From contig NZ_SLZF01000002.1 of the NCBI RefSeq assembly GCF_004341515.1, positions 310,001 to 374,000 of the forward strand: 64,000 bases of DNA. The letters are read 5' to 3'. The position numbers and the translations under genes are program-made. Origin of the DNA: Allobosea sp. BK604 (lineage in GTDB: Bacteria > Pseudomonadota > Alphaproteobacteria > Rhizobiales > Beijerinckiaceae). Shown here in pieces: positions 1-8,529 of the stretch (position 1 is the stretch's first letter; every line of letters begins with the position of its first letter). Below the pieces are notes generated by a model, which was given only the letters and a program-made list of their open reading frames with translations, made no database searches and had not been told where the DNA came from.

Positions 1-152
1 CCTCGGATGCGTTCAGTGTCGAGGGCCGGGCACCGGATGCGGTGCGGATCTCGTTGGGCGGCGTGCCGGAGCGGGCCCGGCTCGTCGAGGCCCTGAGGAC
101 GCTGGCCGCGACGCTCGGCGACCAGCGCAGCCGGGCTCACGCGGTGGTCTGA
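1..152 (+). CDS. C-terminal end of a MocR-type (GntR/aminotransferase) regulator, truncated by window
   Basis: The frame is open from base 3 to the TGA at 150-152, giving about 49 residues. They read as the end of a PLP-dependent aminotransferase-like domain: an A-P-D-A-V-R-I-S-L-G-G stretch followed by a leucine-rich helix (LVEALRTLAATL). This pattern is typical of the last 40 residues of MocR/PdxR-type regulators, which join a GntR winged helix to a fold-type I aminotransferase domain. Only this end is visible, so the identification rests on a short motif. It is convergent with the next gene and overlaps its 3' end by 16 bp (137-152). Confidence 0.5.
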   Translation, partial: SDAFSVEGRAPDAVRISLGGVPERARLVEALRTLAATLGDQRSRAHAVV

Positions 153-1090
153 GGCCGGGCGAAGGCGAATTGAGCCAGGAGCATGAGGCTCCTCACGGCG
201 ATCCAGCCGATGATCAGGTTGGCGGCGACGAAGAGCGGCAGCGCGAGCTGGACGACCGGCGCGCCGGTGCCTTGCTCGACCAGGCGCATGGCGGCGAGCG
301 GAAGCGCCGAGACACCGAATGTATAGCTCCAGGCGCCCGGCCCGAAGCCCTGCTCGCGCAGGAAGGGCAGGAGCCGCAGCATGATCAGCGCCAGGAAGAG
401 ACCGTAGCCGAGCAGGAGCAGCGCGACATGGTTCGTGCCACCGACCATGGGGCTCACGCTCGAAAAGGCGACCGAACCGACTGCGGCCGGAGCAAGGTGG
501 ATGCCGAGCGTCGCCCGCAATTCGACCGGCAATTTGAGGGTGAACAGGCGGGTGAGCATCACTGATTCCAGGCCGAGCCAGGACAAAAGCCCGATGCCGA
601 AGAACATCCAGGCGGCGTCCGGCGCGCCGAAACTGGCGGAGGCGAGCGCTGCGACGAAGCCGCCGCCGACAACCGGCAGGTAGAGGATCGGCGTGATCGC
701 CGCAGGGTCGCGCCCGCCCAGCCAGAGGCCGCCAATGCTCCAGGCGGCAAAGGCAAGCATGCCGAGGGAGCCGGCGAGATAAAGCCACCAGCCGAGCACC
801 GACGCATGCGGCGCGATGGCGAGGCTCGCGATCATGGTCGTGACCGGGATCAGCGCCGCGACGAGCGCCTGGACGGGATGCTGCACCTCCTCGCGAGCGG
901 CCACGGGATGGCGTAGCCATTTCAGCGCATAGAGCGTGATCAGCACGGTCCAGAGTGCGAAGGCGGTGCAGGCCAGGGCCTCACCGATCCCGGCCGGGAC
1001 ACCCCAGAGACGGGACGCAGCCCGCCAGTCATTTGCAAGCCCGCCAACGCCGAGAACGGCACCGAAGAAGACGGGCTTGAATGTCAGCAC
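137..1090 (-). CDS. tehA: TehA/SLAC1-family (TDT) membrane transporter
   Basis: A 317-residue, almost wholly hydrophobic protein with about ten predicted membrane segments, the size and profile of the tellurite-resistance/dicarboxylate transporter (TDT) family, whose bacterial TehA and plant SLAC1 members are anion channels. It begins with a phenylalanine-rich segment (FFGAVLGVGGLANDW) typical of TehA helix 1. The start is GTG at 1090; no good Shine-Dalgarno sequence is seen, but the DUF983 gene ends only 7 nt upstream, so translation may be coupled. The last 16 bp overlap the convergent MocR-like gene. The substrate cannot be told from sequence; weak-acid anion or tellurite-linked efflux are the family's known roles. 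Confidence 0.75.
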   Translation of the reverse strand: MLTFKPVFFGAVLGVGGLANDWRAASRLWGVPAGIGEALACTAFALWTVLITLYALKWLRHPVAAREEVQHPVQALVAALIPVTTMIASLAIAPHASVLGWWLYLAGSLGMLAFAAWSIGGLWLGGRDPAAITPILYLPVVGGGFVAALASASFGAPDAAWMFFGIGLLSWLGLESVMLTRLFTLKLPVELRATLGIHLAPAAVGSVAFSSVSPMVGGTNHVALLLLGYGLFLALIMLRLLPFLREQGFGPGAWSYTFGVSALPLAAMRLVEQGTGAPVVQLALPLFVAANLIIGWIAVRSLMLLAQFAFARPQTTA

Positions 1091-1097
1091 GACAGGT

Positions 1098-1499
1098 TCA
1101 GGCGGAGGGCGTGCCGCTCGCCTTCGGGCGGGCGAGACGCCCCTCCTCGGCCTTGTAGAAGAATTGCGACGCGACGAGCCAGCCCTTCAGCGGCTGCAAG
1201 GGCGGAATGCAGGTCAACAGGACAAAGGGCAGCGTCGTGACCAGATGGACCCAGAGCGGCGGCTGATAGGTGACCTCGAGCCAAAGCGCGAAGGCGACAG
1301 CCGGGACGCAAACGAACATCATCACGAAGAAGGCCGGGCCATCGGCCGGATCGGCGAAGGAATAGTCCAGGCCACAGACCTCGCATTTCGGCCGCAGCTT
1401 GAGGAAGCCGTCGAACAGATGCCCCTGACCGCAGCGCGGGCAGCGACCGCGCAGACCGGTCTGCATCGGCGAAAGCGGTGGCCATTGGTCGGAGGGCAT
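1098..1499 (-). CDS. DUF983 family membrane protein with zinc ribbon
   Basis: A 133-residue protein. Two CxxC pairs (C20-C23 and C39-C42) make a zinc-ribbon-like knuckle, followed by two hydrophobic segments at about 57-77 and 83-103. This is the DUF983 architecture, often found near haem-copper oxidase genes in Alphaproteobacteria, although here the cyo operon is 20 kb away. The ATG at 1499 was preferred to the longer frame starting at 1607 because AGGAG lies 7 nt upstream and homologous proteins are about this long. It is followed after 7 nt by the TehA-like gene, so the two form a probable two-gene operon. Function unknown. Confidence 0.8.
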   Translation of the reverse strand: MPSDQWPPLSPMQTGLRGRCPRCGQGHLFDGFLKLRPKCEVCGLDYSFADPADGPAFFVMMFVCVPAVAFALWLEVTYQPPLWVHLVTTLPFVLLTCIPPLQPLKGWLVASQFFYKAEEGRLARPKASGTPSA

Positions 1500-1625
1500 G
1501 ACGGAACTCCTACGAAAGCACGCCGGTCCAACCGGCGTGCACTCCACATGATCCTCGATGCAGACAATGTCAATATTGTATGCATACATCAGGACAGAAT
1601 GACGCATGCACCGACATCATGCCGG

Positions 1626-1719
1626 CCGGAACGACGGGAGCTCCGGGATCCATCGTAGAGCGGCGGAGCCTTTGATGGATCCCGGAGCTGCGCGCTTCGC
1701 GGCTTGCCCGGAACGACGG
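1626..1719. repeat. REP-like palindromic repeat flanked by a 12-bp direct repeat
   Basis: A perfect 16-bp inverted repeat (1639-1654 and 1674-1689, AGCTCCGGGATCCATC and its complement) encloses a 19-nt loop. The whole is flanked by two exact copies of CCGGAACGACGG at 1626-1637 and 1708-1719. It lies between the DUF983 and SDR genes and contains no coding potential. The form is that of a repetitive extragenic palindrome; no other copy occurs in this window. Confidence 0.7.
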
Positions 1720-1732
1720 CGTGGTTCCACGC

Positions 1733-2644
1733 CTAGGCGCGCACCCGCGGCTTCAGGATGTCGTCGAGCCCGATCCGGCGCAGCAACTCGGCGCGGACGC
1801 GATCGGCGACGCCATTGACGATCTCGGCTCCGTCTTCCGACGGATCGATATGGACCCGGAAGGGGCGCCTGCCGAAAGGCAGGCCGACCACCGCGACGGT
1901 TGCATCGGCCACGGCCTGCGGATCGGCATCGGCAGGCTCGAGCGCGGCGAGGCCCTTGAAGGCGACCTCGCCGAAATCGGCGGTCGGGCCCGCGGCATAT
2001 TCATCCGCCCGCGCCTTGTCGGCCGGCGAGCCGGAATGGGCGAAATGGTTGGTGCCCTTGGTGAAGGCGCCGGGCACGATGATCGAGGTCTCGATGCCCC
2101 AGCGCGCCAGCTCGCCGGCATAGCTGACCGCGAGCGCATCCATGCCAGCCTTGGCGGCGAAATAGGGCGCGAGATAGGGCGGCGTGCCGCCGCGCGCGCT
2201 GCTCGACGAGACCCAGACGACGAGGCCATTGCCCTGCTTGCGCAGCTGCGGCAGCGCCGCGCGGTTGACCCGCTGCGTGCTCAGCACATTGATGTCGTAG
2301 AGCTCAGCGAATTGCTCGGGCGTGAAGGCCTCGGCCGGGCCGTAGGACATATGGCCGGCATTATGGACGATGACGTCGAGCCGGCCGTTATCGGCGACGA
2401 TCCTGGCAATCGCGACATCGACAGAAGCCTGCGAGGCGACATCGAGCTCGATGCTGCGCAGGTCGATGCCGTGCTTCTGTGCGTAGGCGGCGATCTCGGC
2501 GACCTGCGGCGCGTTGCGCCCTTCGGTCTCGCGCATGCTGGCATAGACGCTGTGGCCGGCATGAGCGAGGGCGCGCGCGGTCATCAGCCCGAAGCCGCTC
2601 GACGCGCCGGTGACGACGATGATCTTGCTGCTGTGCTGGGTCAT
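1733..2644 (-). CDS. Short-chain dehydrogenase/reductase (SDR)
   Basis: A 303-residue classical SDR. The Rossmann nucleotide-binding motif TGASSGFG is at 12-19, NAG at 95-97, a serine cluster at 146-149 supplies the catalytic Ser, and Y161-x3-K165 completes the active site. It should reduce or oxidise a carbonyl or alcohol with NAD(P)H; the substrate is not predictable. ATG at 2644 is chosen over an upstream in-frame start at 2692 because GGAG lies 8 nt before it and the Rossmann fold starts at the expected distance. No neighbour clearly shares its pathway. Confidence 0.85.
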   Translation of the reverse strand: MTQHSSKIIVVTGASSGFGLMTARALAHAGHSVYASMRETEGRNAPQVAEIAAYAQKHGIDLRSIELDVASQASVDVAIARIVADNGRLDVIVHNAGHMSYGPAEAFTPEQFAELYDINVLSTQRVNRAALPQLRKQGNGLVVWVSSSSARGGTPPYLAPYFAAKAGMDALAVSYAGELARWGIETSIIVPGAFTKGTNHFAHSGSPADKARADEYAAGPTADFGEVAFKGLAALEPADADPQAVADATVAVVGLPFGRRPFRVHIDPSEDGAEIVNGVADRVRAELLRRIGLDDILKPRVRA

Positions 2645-2917
2645 GTTCGTTCTCCTTGTCGACCCGTTGTCGACAGGAGGAGGTTGCCCCATCGCAGTAC
2701 CCGGATAATCGCCGCATCTTCAGCAATACAATCCGAATTTCTAGAACAATCATTGTCTCAGGATATCGCGCCCGATCGCCCGGTCGACGTGACGGGCAAC
2801 AACGCCAGGGCGCTCGACATCAATCTCGAAGCCGCCCGCCGCTTCCATGATGGCGTCAGGCAGCCGGACGAATGGCGCTGCAACGTGTATGGCGCGATCA
2901 GGTTCTGAGCGGGCCGC

Positions 2918-4969
2918 TCAGGCCGCGCCGATGCGCTTTGCGGCCTGGCGGAACAGATGCTCGCCATCCGGCGCGAAATGCATCGCCCTGAAGAAGTCGT
3001 CGATGCCGTAATGCGGGAGTGTCCGGTGGATCGCCGCGAGATAGCCACGGGCCTGCTCCGTCCGGCCGGCGAGCGCGAGGCAATAGGCGGCAATCGCCAT
3101 GATCTGCGCGTGGGCGTTCGGGCGCGCCGCGGCCTTGAGGCTCCAGTCGGCGGCCTCGTCGAAGCGGCCAAGCCGCGCCAGCGCCATGGCGCGCGCACCG
3201 AACATGGCGAAGAGCATCGGGTCGAACGGGCTGAGCTGGCGCGAATGGTCGGAGGAGGAGATCGCGACCGAGGGATCGCCGCCCTGCGAATGCACGAAGG
3301 CGAGCGCATAATGGCCCTGGGCGAAATTCGGGCTGAGCGCGATCGCCTGTTCCAGCTCGGCGATGGACTGGTCGTGCTGGTTGCGCAGCCAGAGCGCCCG
3401 GCCCATGGCCCAATGGGCGGCAGGGTCGCGGTCATCGACCAGGAGGCTCTGCCCGGCCGCAGCGAAGGCGCGGTCGATCTCCTGCCTGCGCTCCGCCCAG
3501 CCTTGGAACGCGCTCTGGAAATGCGTGAATGACAGGCCGGCATGGGCGCGCGCGAAGGTCGGATCGAGCCCGATCGCCCGCTCGAAGAAATGCCGGGCCT
3601 CGCCGTTATCGGCCTCGGTGAACCGATACATGTGCCAGAGGCCGCGATGATAGGCCTCCCAGGCATCGAGCGAGTTCGGCGGCTTGAGGATGGCGCGGTT
3701 GCGCTCGCTCGTCTCGATCTCGCTGGCGATGGCGGCGACGATATGATTGCCGATCTCATCGAGAACCTCGAAGGCGTCGTCGAGCGGCCGGTCGAAGGTT
3801 TCGGCCCAGAGGATCCGGGCATTGCGCGTCTCCGACAGCTCGACCGCGACGGCAAGGCCGCGACCATGGCGCCGGACCGAGCCGCTGACGACAAAGTCGA
3901 CATTGAGCAGGCGGCCGGCCTGCTCGGCGCCGATCTGGCGGTCGTGCAAGGTCAGCACCGTGCCCTGCGCGATGATGAACAGGCTGCGCAGCTTGGCGAG
4001 ACGGGTGATGACGTCATGGACCAGGGCTGCGCCGAGGCCGCGGCGCCCGGCGAGCGGGCCCGACAGATCGGCAAAGGGCATAACCGCGATCGAGGCACGG
4101 CGGGTCGGGGCCAGAGCGGCCTCGACATGAGCGGGGGCAGCGTCCGGCGCTGGCATGGCCGGAGCCGGCTGGATCAGCTCAGCTTCGCTTCGCATCCTGG
4201 CCTGACGCCAGAACGCATGGAGCGGCCGGGCGTCCAGCTCCTCTGTTTCGAACAATCTGGCCGCTGCGGCGAGATGCTCGTCACCTTCGCGGAACCGGCC
4301 CTGCCGGGCGAGCGCCGTCAGCAGCAGCTCATGAGCGGCGAGATCGAACGGCGCGGCTTTCAGCCATTGCTCGAGATGAACGAGGCCGCCATCCTCCGCG
4401 CTCCGCGCCAGATGCTCCAGCAAGGCGACATGGCAGCCGCGGAAATGCCGGCGCTGCGCGGCAAGCCAGGCGCTGAAGACCGGGCAGCGCTCAATCTCCA
4501 GCCCTTCGAGGAAATCGCCGGCAAAGAGGGCCGCGAGGTGCTTCAGGCGCCTCGGCGGCAGCGCCGCGATGCCATCGCGACTGGCGGCGGAGACCTCGAC
4601 GGCATCGACCGTGCAATCGGCGAGATCGAGCCGGACCGTATCAGCCTCCGTCACGACCCGCGGCCGATCCGGGTCGTCCAGCAGGCCTCTCAGCTTGCTG
4701 AGGCACCAGCGCAACTCGCCACGCGGATCATTGGGAACATCCCAAAGCAGCTCGCAGAGCCGGCTACGCTGAACCGGCTGCGGGGAGAGCGCGAGATAGG
4801 CCAGCAGCGCGCGCACCTTGCGCGACGCCGGCAGGGCCAGCGCATCGCTCCGCCTCGCCAATGCCAGCGGGCCGAGCATGCGCAGGCAGCGTGGCGGCGC
4901 GTCGCCGACGGCACGCTGCCGATGCGTTTCCATGAGCGTTTCCACGCCTGCTCCCACGCGCGTCTCCAC
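2918..4969 (-). CDS. SARP/BTAD-type transcriptional regulator with TolB-like and TPR domains
   Basis: A 683-residue protein. Residues about 28-115 look like an OmpR/SARP winged-helix DNA-binding domain, and 120-265 like the bacterial transcriptional activation domain (BTAD) of helical repeats. From about 292 there is a TolB-N-like region (ASIAVMPFADLSG) of the type seen in adenylate-cyclase-like regulators, and 400-640 carries tetratricopeptide repeats (for example AIGLDPTFARAHAGLSFTH). It probably regulates transcription in response to an interaction sensed by the TPRs. The start is uncertain: GTG at 4969 or ATG at 4933, neither with a strong Shine-Dalgarno sequence. It is divergent from the methyltransferase gene, with a palindrome between. 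Confidence 0.75.
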   Translation of the reverse strand: METRVGAGVETLMETHRQRAVGDAPPRCLRMLGPLALARRSDALALPASRKVRALLAYLALSPQPVQRSRLCELLWDVPNDPRGELRWCLSKLRGLLDDPDRPRVVTEADTVRLDLADCTVDAVEVSAASRDGIAALPPRRLKHLAALFAGDFLEGLEIERCPVFSAWLAAQRRHFRGCHVALLEHLARSAEDGGLVHLEQWLKAAPFDLAAHELLLTALARQGRFREGDEHLAAAARLFETEELDARPLHAFWRQARMRSEAELIQPAPAMPAPDAAPAHVEAALAPTRRASIAVMPFADLSGPLAGRRGLGAALVHDVITRLAKLRSLFIIAQGTVLTLHDRQIGAEQAGRLLNVDFVVSGSVRRHGRGLAVAVELSETRNARILWAETFDRPLDDAFEVLDEIGNHIVAAIASEIETSERNRAILKPPNSLDAWEAYHRGLWHMYRFTEADNGEARHFFERAIGLDPTFARAHAGLSFTHFQSAFQGWAERRQEIDRAFAAAGQSLLVDDRDPAAHWAMGRALWLRNQHDQSIAELEQAIALSPNFAQGHYALAFVHSQGGDPSVAISSSDHSRQLSPFDPMLFAMFGARAMALARLGRFDEAADWSLKAAARPNAHAQIMAIAAYCLALAGRTEQARGYLAAIHRTLPHYGIDDFFRAMHFAPDGEHLFRQAAKRIGAA

Positions 4970-4993
4970 GAGTGACCGCTAGCATCGAAATCA

Positions 4994-5011
4994 AGGTCAC
5001 TTGTGTGACCT
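4994..5011. promoter_or_regulatory. Palindrome AGGTCAC-TTGT-GTGACCT in a divergent promoter region
   Basis: Perfect 7-bp arms (4994-5000 and 5005-5011) separated by 4 nt lie 25 bp upstream of the regulator start and 73 bp upstream of the methyltransferase start. The position between divergent genes, one of which is a regulator, suggests an operator. Which protein binds is inference. Confidence 0.5.
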
Positions 5012-5083
5012 AACGCACTGTCGTCGCCGCTGGGCTGTACGGCAGGCTGTCAGCATAGCAGACATGCACGAAGGAGAGCGACC

Positions 5084-5932
5084 ATGACGCCATCCGCCGC
5101 GGCTACTGCCGTCCAGAACCCGCCCATTCAGCCGATCGACCTCGGCGCCCTCAAGATGCGCCAGCAGGGCGCCTGGTCGTCCGGCGACTATGCCGTGGTC
5201 GGCACCACCCTGCAAATCGTCGGTGAAAACCTGTGCGAGGCCCTCGATCTCCGCTCCGGGCAAAAGGTGCTCGATGTGGCCGCCGGCAACGGCAATGCCA
5301 GCCTTGCCGCGGCACGGCGCTGGGCCGACGTCACCTCGACGGATTATGTCGGCGCGCTGCTCGAACGCGGGCGCGAGCGCGCCGAGGCCGAGCGGCTGAC
5401 GATTGGCTTCCGCGAGGCCGATGCCGAGAACCTGCCCTTTGCCGATGGCAGCTTCGATGTCGTGCTCTCGACCTTCGGCGTGATGTTCACGCCCGACCAG
5501 GACAAGGCCGCGGCCGAGCTGATGCGCGTCTGCCGACGCGGCGGCAAGATCGGGCTTGCCAACTGGACGCCCGAGGGCTTCATCGGCCAGCTCTTCAAGA
5601 CGATCGGCAGCCATGTTCCGCCGCCGGCCGGGGCGCGCTCGCCGGCGCTCTGGGGGACGCGAGCGCGGCTGGAGGAATTCTTCCGCGGGCAGGGCGCTAT
5701 CGAGACGACGATGCGCCAGTTCGTCTTCCGCTACCGCTCGTCCGAGCATTGGCTCGAGATCTTCAGGACCTATTACGGCCCGGTGCTGAAGGCCTTCGCG
5801 GCGCTCCAGCCCCAGGCGCAGGAGGTGCTCGAGGGCGATCTCATCAAGCTGATGACCCGCTTCAACCGCTCGGGAGACGGCACGCTGGTGGTGCCAAGCG
5901 ATTATCTCGAAGTGGTCGTCACCAAGCGGTGA
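5084..5932 (+). CDS. Class I SAM-dependent methyltransferase (UbiE/Methyltransf_11-like)
   Basis: A 282-residue soluble protein with the SAM-binding motif I VLDVAAGNGN at 62-71, an acidic residue at the end of strand 2 (D87) and the motif IV region ADGSFDVVLSTFGVMF, all typical of the Methyltransf_11/UbiE superfamily. The acceptor substrate cannot be assigned. A good Shine-Dalgarno sequence (AAGGAG) precedes the ATG. The gene is divergent from the SARP-like regulator, a common arrangement for a regulator and its target. A bidirectional hairpin follows it. Confidence 0.8.
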   Translation: MTPSAAATAVQNPPIQPIDLGALKMRQQGAWSSGDYAVVGTTLQIVGENLCEALDLRSGQKVLDVAAGNGNASLAAARRWADVTSTDYVGALLERGRERAEAERLTIGFREADAENLPFADGSFDVVLSTFGVMFTPDQDKAAAELMRVCRRGGKIGLANWTPEGFIGQLFKTIGSHVPPPAGARSPALWGTRARLEEFFRGQGAIETTMRQFVFRYRSSEHWLEIFRTYYGPVLKAFAALQPQAQEVLEGDLIKLMTRFNRSGDGTLVVPSDYLEVVVTKR

Positions 5933-5953
5933 CGCAGCCTTCTATCACGCAAA

Positions 5954-5978
5954 AGGGCCGCAGCGATGCTGCGGCCCT
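5954..5978. terminator. Intrinsic terminator between convergent genes
   Basis: A perfect 11-bp stem (AGGGCCGCAGC, 5954-5964, with its complement 5968-5978) has a 3-nt loop. On the minus strand it is followed by TTTT, so it best serves the amino-acid transporter operon ending at 6002; it may also stop the methyltransferase transcript. Confidence 0.75.
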
Positions 5979-6001
5979 CGTCATGTATCGGGAAGTTGGG
6001 C

Positions 6002-6832
6002 TCACTCGCCCTTGTTGACCGAGATCGGCTTCAGAACATTGCTCGGCTGGACGTATTTGGCGACGATCGCGTCATAGGTGCCATTGGCCTGCAGGCGCTC
6101 CAGCGCGCCCTTGACCGCATCGCGGAGCTGGTTGCCCTCGGGCGTCTTCGCGAACGGGATGCCGGTCAGCGAGCGGGTGAAGGGCTCGCCGAGCGGGATA
6201 TAGGTGTTCGGCTCGAGCTTCTGGAAATGGGTCATGGTCTCGCTGCCCTGGACGCCGCCCTGGAGGCGCTGCGTCTTGAGCTGGGTGCGGGCGTCGACCG
6301 AGCCCTCGGTGCCGACGACATTGATCGCGGGCTTGCCCTTGGCGACGCAATTGGCCTGGCTCCACTCGCCGATCTGCTGCGGCCAGTTGGTCGAGCGGCT
6401 GGCGCCGACGCTCTTGCCGCAGAGATCCTCCGGCGTCTTCACCTGGCCGGCAAAGGCGGTGACCGTGTAGAACTGCGCGCCCGAGACCATGTAGTCGACG
6501 AAATCGACGGTCTCGCGCCGGGCCGGCAGGTCGCTCATGCCGGCCATGACCATATCGACGCGGCCGGTCTGGAGCGAGGGCAGCATCTGGGCGAAGGCGG
6601 TCTCCTGCCACTCGACCTTGACGCCGAGCTCCTTGGCGATCGCCTCGCCGAGCTCCACGTCGAAGCCCATCATCGTGTTGGTGGCCGGGTCCTTGTAGAC
6701 GATCGGCGCATAGTTCGGCTGGGTCGCGACGACGATCTTGCCGGCGGTCTTGATGCGCTCGGGCAGCGCCTGGGCGTTGGCGGCGAGCGCCGTGCCGGCG
6801 AGCAGCGCGGTCGCGAGAATGGTGCGGATCAT
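6002..6832 (-). CDS. Polar amino-acid ABC transporter, periplasmic substrate-binding protein
   Basis: A 276-residue SBP_bac_3-family protein. An N-terminal signal peptide (MIRTILATALLAGTALAANAQA) is followed by the characteristic opening KIVVATQPNYAPIVYKD and MMGFDVELGEAIAKELGV, which bind the amino acid alpha-carboxyl and amino groups in this family. ATG at 6832 is preferred over an ATG six codons earlier because GGAG lies 8 nt upstream. It is the last gene of the argH-like/permease/ATPase/SBP operon, 27 nt after the ATPase. Export to the periplasm and delivery of a polar amino acid is the expected role; the exact ligand is unknown. Confidence 0.88.
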   Translation of the reverse strand: MIRTILATALLAGTALAANAQALPERIKTAGKIVVATQPNYAPIVYKDPATNTMMGFDVELGEAIAKELGVKVEWQETAFAQMLPSLQTGRVDMVMAGMSDLPARRETVDFVDYMVSGAQFYTVTAFAGQVKTPEDLCGKSVGASRSTNWPQQIGEWSQANCVAKGKPAINVVGTEGSVDARTQLKTQRLQGGVQGSETMTHFQKLEPNTYIPLGEPFTRSLTGIPFAKTPEGNQLRDAVKGALERLQANGTYDAIVAKYVQPSNVLKPISVNKGE

Positions 6833-6859
6833 GAGTTTTCTCCTCTTCAACTCACTGGA

Positions 6860-7639
6860 TTACTTCAGAACGGCGGCGATGAAATCACGCGTGCGGGCCT
6901 GGCTCGGCTTGACCAGGACCTCGCCCGGCGCGCCGCGCTCGACGATCTCGCCCTTGTCCATGAAGACGACGTCGCTCGCGACCTCGCGGGCGAAACCGAG
7001 CTCATGGGTGACGACGATCATCGTCATGCCGGTGGCGGCGAGATCGCGCATGACATTGAGCACCTCGCCGACCAGCTCCGGGTCGAGCGCCGAGGTCGGC
7101 TCGTCGAAAAGCATCAGCTTCGGCTTCATCGCCAGGGCGCGGGCGATGGCGATGCGCTGCTGCTGGCCGCCGGAGAGCTCGATCGGATAGGAATCGCGCT
7201 TCTCGGCAAGGCCGACCCGTTCCAACAGGGCCATGCCTTCGGCGACGATCTCGCGCCGCGGCCGCTTCAGCACCGTCAGCGGGCCCTCGATGATGTTCTG
7301 CAGCACGGTCATGTGGCTGAACAGGTTGAAACGCTGGAAGACCATGCCGGTGGTCAGGCGCTGGCGCGCGACCTCGGCATCGCTCAGCTCGTGCAGTTCG
7401 TCGCCGACGCGGCGATAGCCGATCAGCTCGCCATCGACCCAGATCGCGCCCTTGTCGATCTTCTCGAGCTGGTTGATGCAGCGCAGCAGCGTCGACTTGC
7501 CGGAGCCGGAGGGGCCGATGATGCATTGCACGGCGCCGGCGGGGATGGTCAGCGAGACATTGTTCAGTGCCTTCAGGCTGCCGAACTGCTTGGTGACGTC
7601 GACCGCGACGACGATGCAGGCCTGGGAAACGGTGCTCAT
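6860..7639 (-). CDS. Polar amino-acid ABC transporter ATP-binding protein (GlnQ/HisP type)
   Basis: A 259-residue ABC ATPase: Walker [10 protein letters not shown] at 42-50, signature LSGGQ at 155-159, Walker B LMLFDE at 175-180 and switch His at 212. A short insertion after Walker A ([18 protein letters not shown]) resembles the HisP/GlnQ subfamily. The start codon at 7639 overlaps the permease stop by 4 nt (ATGA), indicating translational coupling. A much longer in-frame extension upstream lies inside the permease gene and is not coding. It powers import with the neighbouring permease and binding protein. Confidence 0.92.
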   Translation of the reverse strand: MSTVSQACIVVAVDVTKQFGSLKALNNVSLTIPAGAVQCIIGPSGSGKSTLLRCINQLEKIDKGAIWVDGELIGYRRVGDELHELSDAEVARQRLTTGMVFQRFNLFSHMTVLQNIIEGPLTVLKRPRREIVAEGMALLERVGLAEKRDSYPIELSGGQQQRIAIARALAMKPKLMLFDEPTSALDPELVGEVLNVMRDLAATGMTMIVVTHELGFAREVASDVVFMDKGEIVERGAPGEVLVKPSQARTRDFIAAVLK

Positions 7640-8529
7640 GCGCCGGTCTCCTCGGCGATCTTGGGCTTCGAGCGGCGCTCGCCCCTGCCCTTCGAGAAGA
7701 AGCGCTCGAGGAAGAACTGGCCGATCTGGAGCAGGGTGACGACGATCAGGTACCAGCCGGCCGCGACGATCAGCAATTCGATGACACGGGCATTGGCGTA
7801 GTAGATCGTCTGCGCGTTGCGCAGGATCTCGGAATACTGGATCACGCTGGCGATGGAGGTCAGCTTGACCATGCTGATCACCTCGTTGCCCACCGGCGGG
7901 ATGATGACCCGCATCGCCTGCGGCAGCACGATCCGGCGCAGCGTCGTCAGACGTGTCATGCCGATCGACTTGGCGGCTTCGGTCTGGCCGATATCGACCG
8001 AGAGGATGCCGCCACGGACGACTTCGGCGGTGTAGGCGCCTTGATTCATGCCGAGGCCGAGCAAGGTCGCCATGAACGGGCCGATGACGTCGATCGTGCG
8101 CCATTCGACGATGCCGGGGATGCCGATGGTCGGGAAGACCAGCGCCAGATTGAACCAGAGCAGCAATTGCAGCAGCAGCGGAGTGCCGCGGAAGAACCAG
8201 ATGTAGAACAGCGCGACGCCGCGCAGCACCGGGTTCGGCGACATGTACATGATGGCGAAGACGACACCGAGGATGATGCCGAGCGCCATGGCGCAGACGG
8301 TCATGATCACCGTGTTGACAAGGCCGCTCAGAATGGCCGGCGCGGTGAAGAACTGCGCCACGACCGGCCAGGCGATCTGGCCCTGCGCGAAGGCCTTCAC
8401 CACCCAGGCGAGCGCAAGCAGGATCAGCGCAGCCGCGACCCAGCGCCCGTAGAAGCGCTTGGGCACGATGCGCAGGCCGGCGATGCCGGCGAGATCGCGG
8501 CCGACGGGAGCCCCGGTCACGGCGCTCAT
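7636..8529 (-). CDS. Polar amino-acid ABC transporter permease (HisM/GlnP type)
   Basis: A 297-residue inner-membrane protein with an extended N-terminal cytoplasmic tail, five or more membrane helices and the EAA-loop region ([20 protein letters not shown]) that docks to the ATPase. Its C-terminal tail is basic. There is only one permease gene, so it probably works as a homodimer. It overlaps the upstream lyase gene and the downstream ATPase gene by 4 nt each (ATGA), so the three are co-translated. Confidence 0.9.
   Translation of the reverse strand: MSAVTGAPVGRDLAGIAGLRIVPKRFYGRWVAAALILLALAWVVKAFAQGQIAWPVVAQFFTAPAILSGLVNTVIMTVCAMALGIILGVVFAIMYMSPNPVLRGVALFYIWFFRGTPLLLQLLLWFNLALVFPTIGIPGIVEWRTIDVIGPFMATLLGLGMNQGAYTAEVVRGGILSVDIGQTEAAKSIGMTRLTTLRRIVLPQAMRVIIPPVGNEVISMVKLTSIASVIQYSEILRNAQTIYYANARVIELLIVAAGWYLIVVTLLQIGQFFLERFFSKGRGERRSKPKIAEETGA

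Noticed and set aside
2693-2917. Open plus-strand frame ending at 2908 that might be a gene remnant
   Set aside because: It is mostly antisense to the SDR gene; the part outside it has no motif I can recognise.
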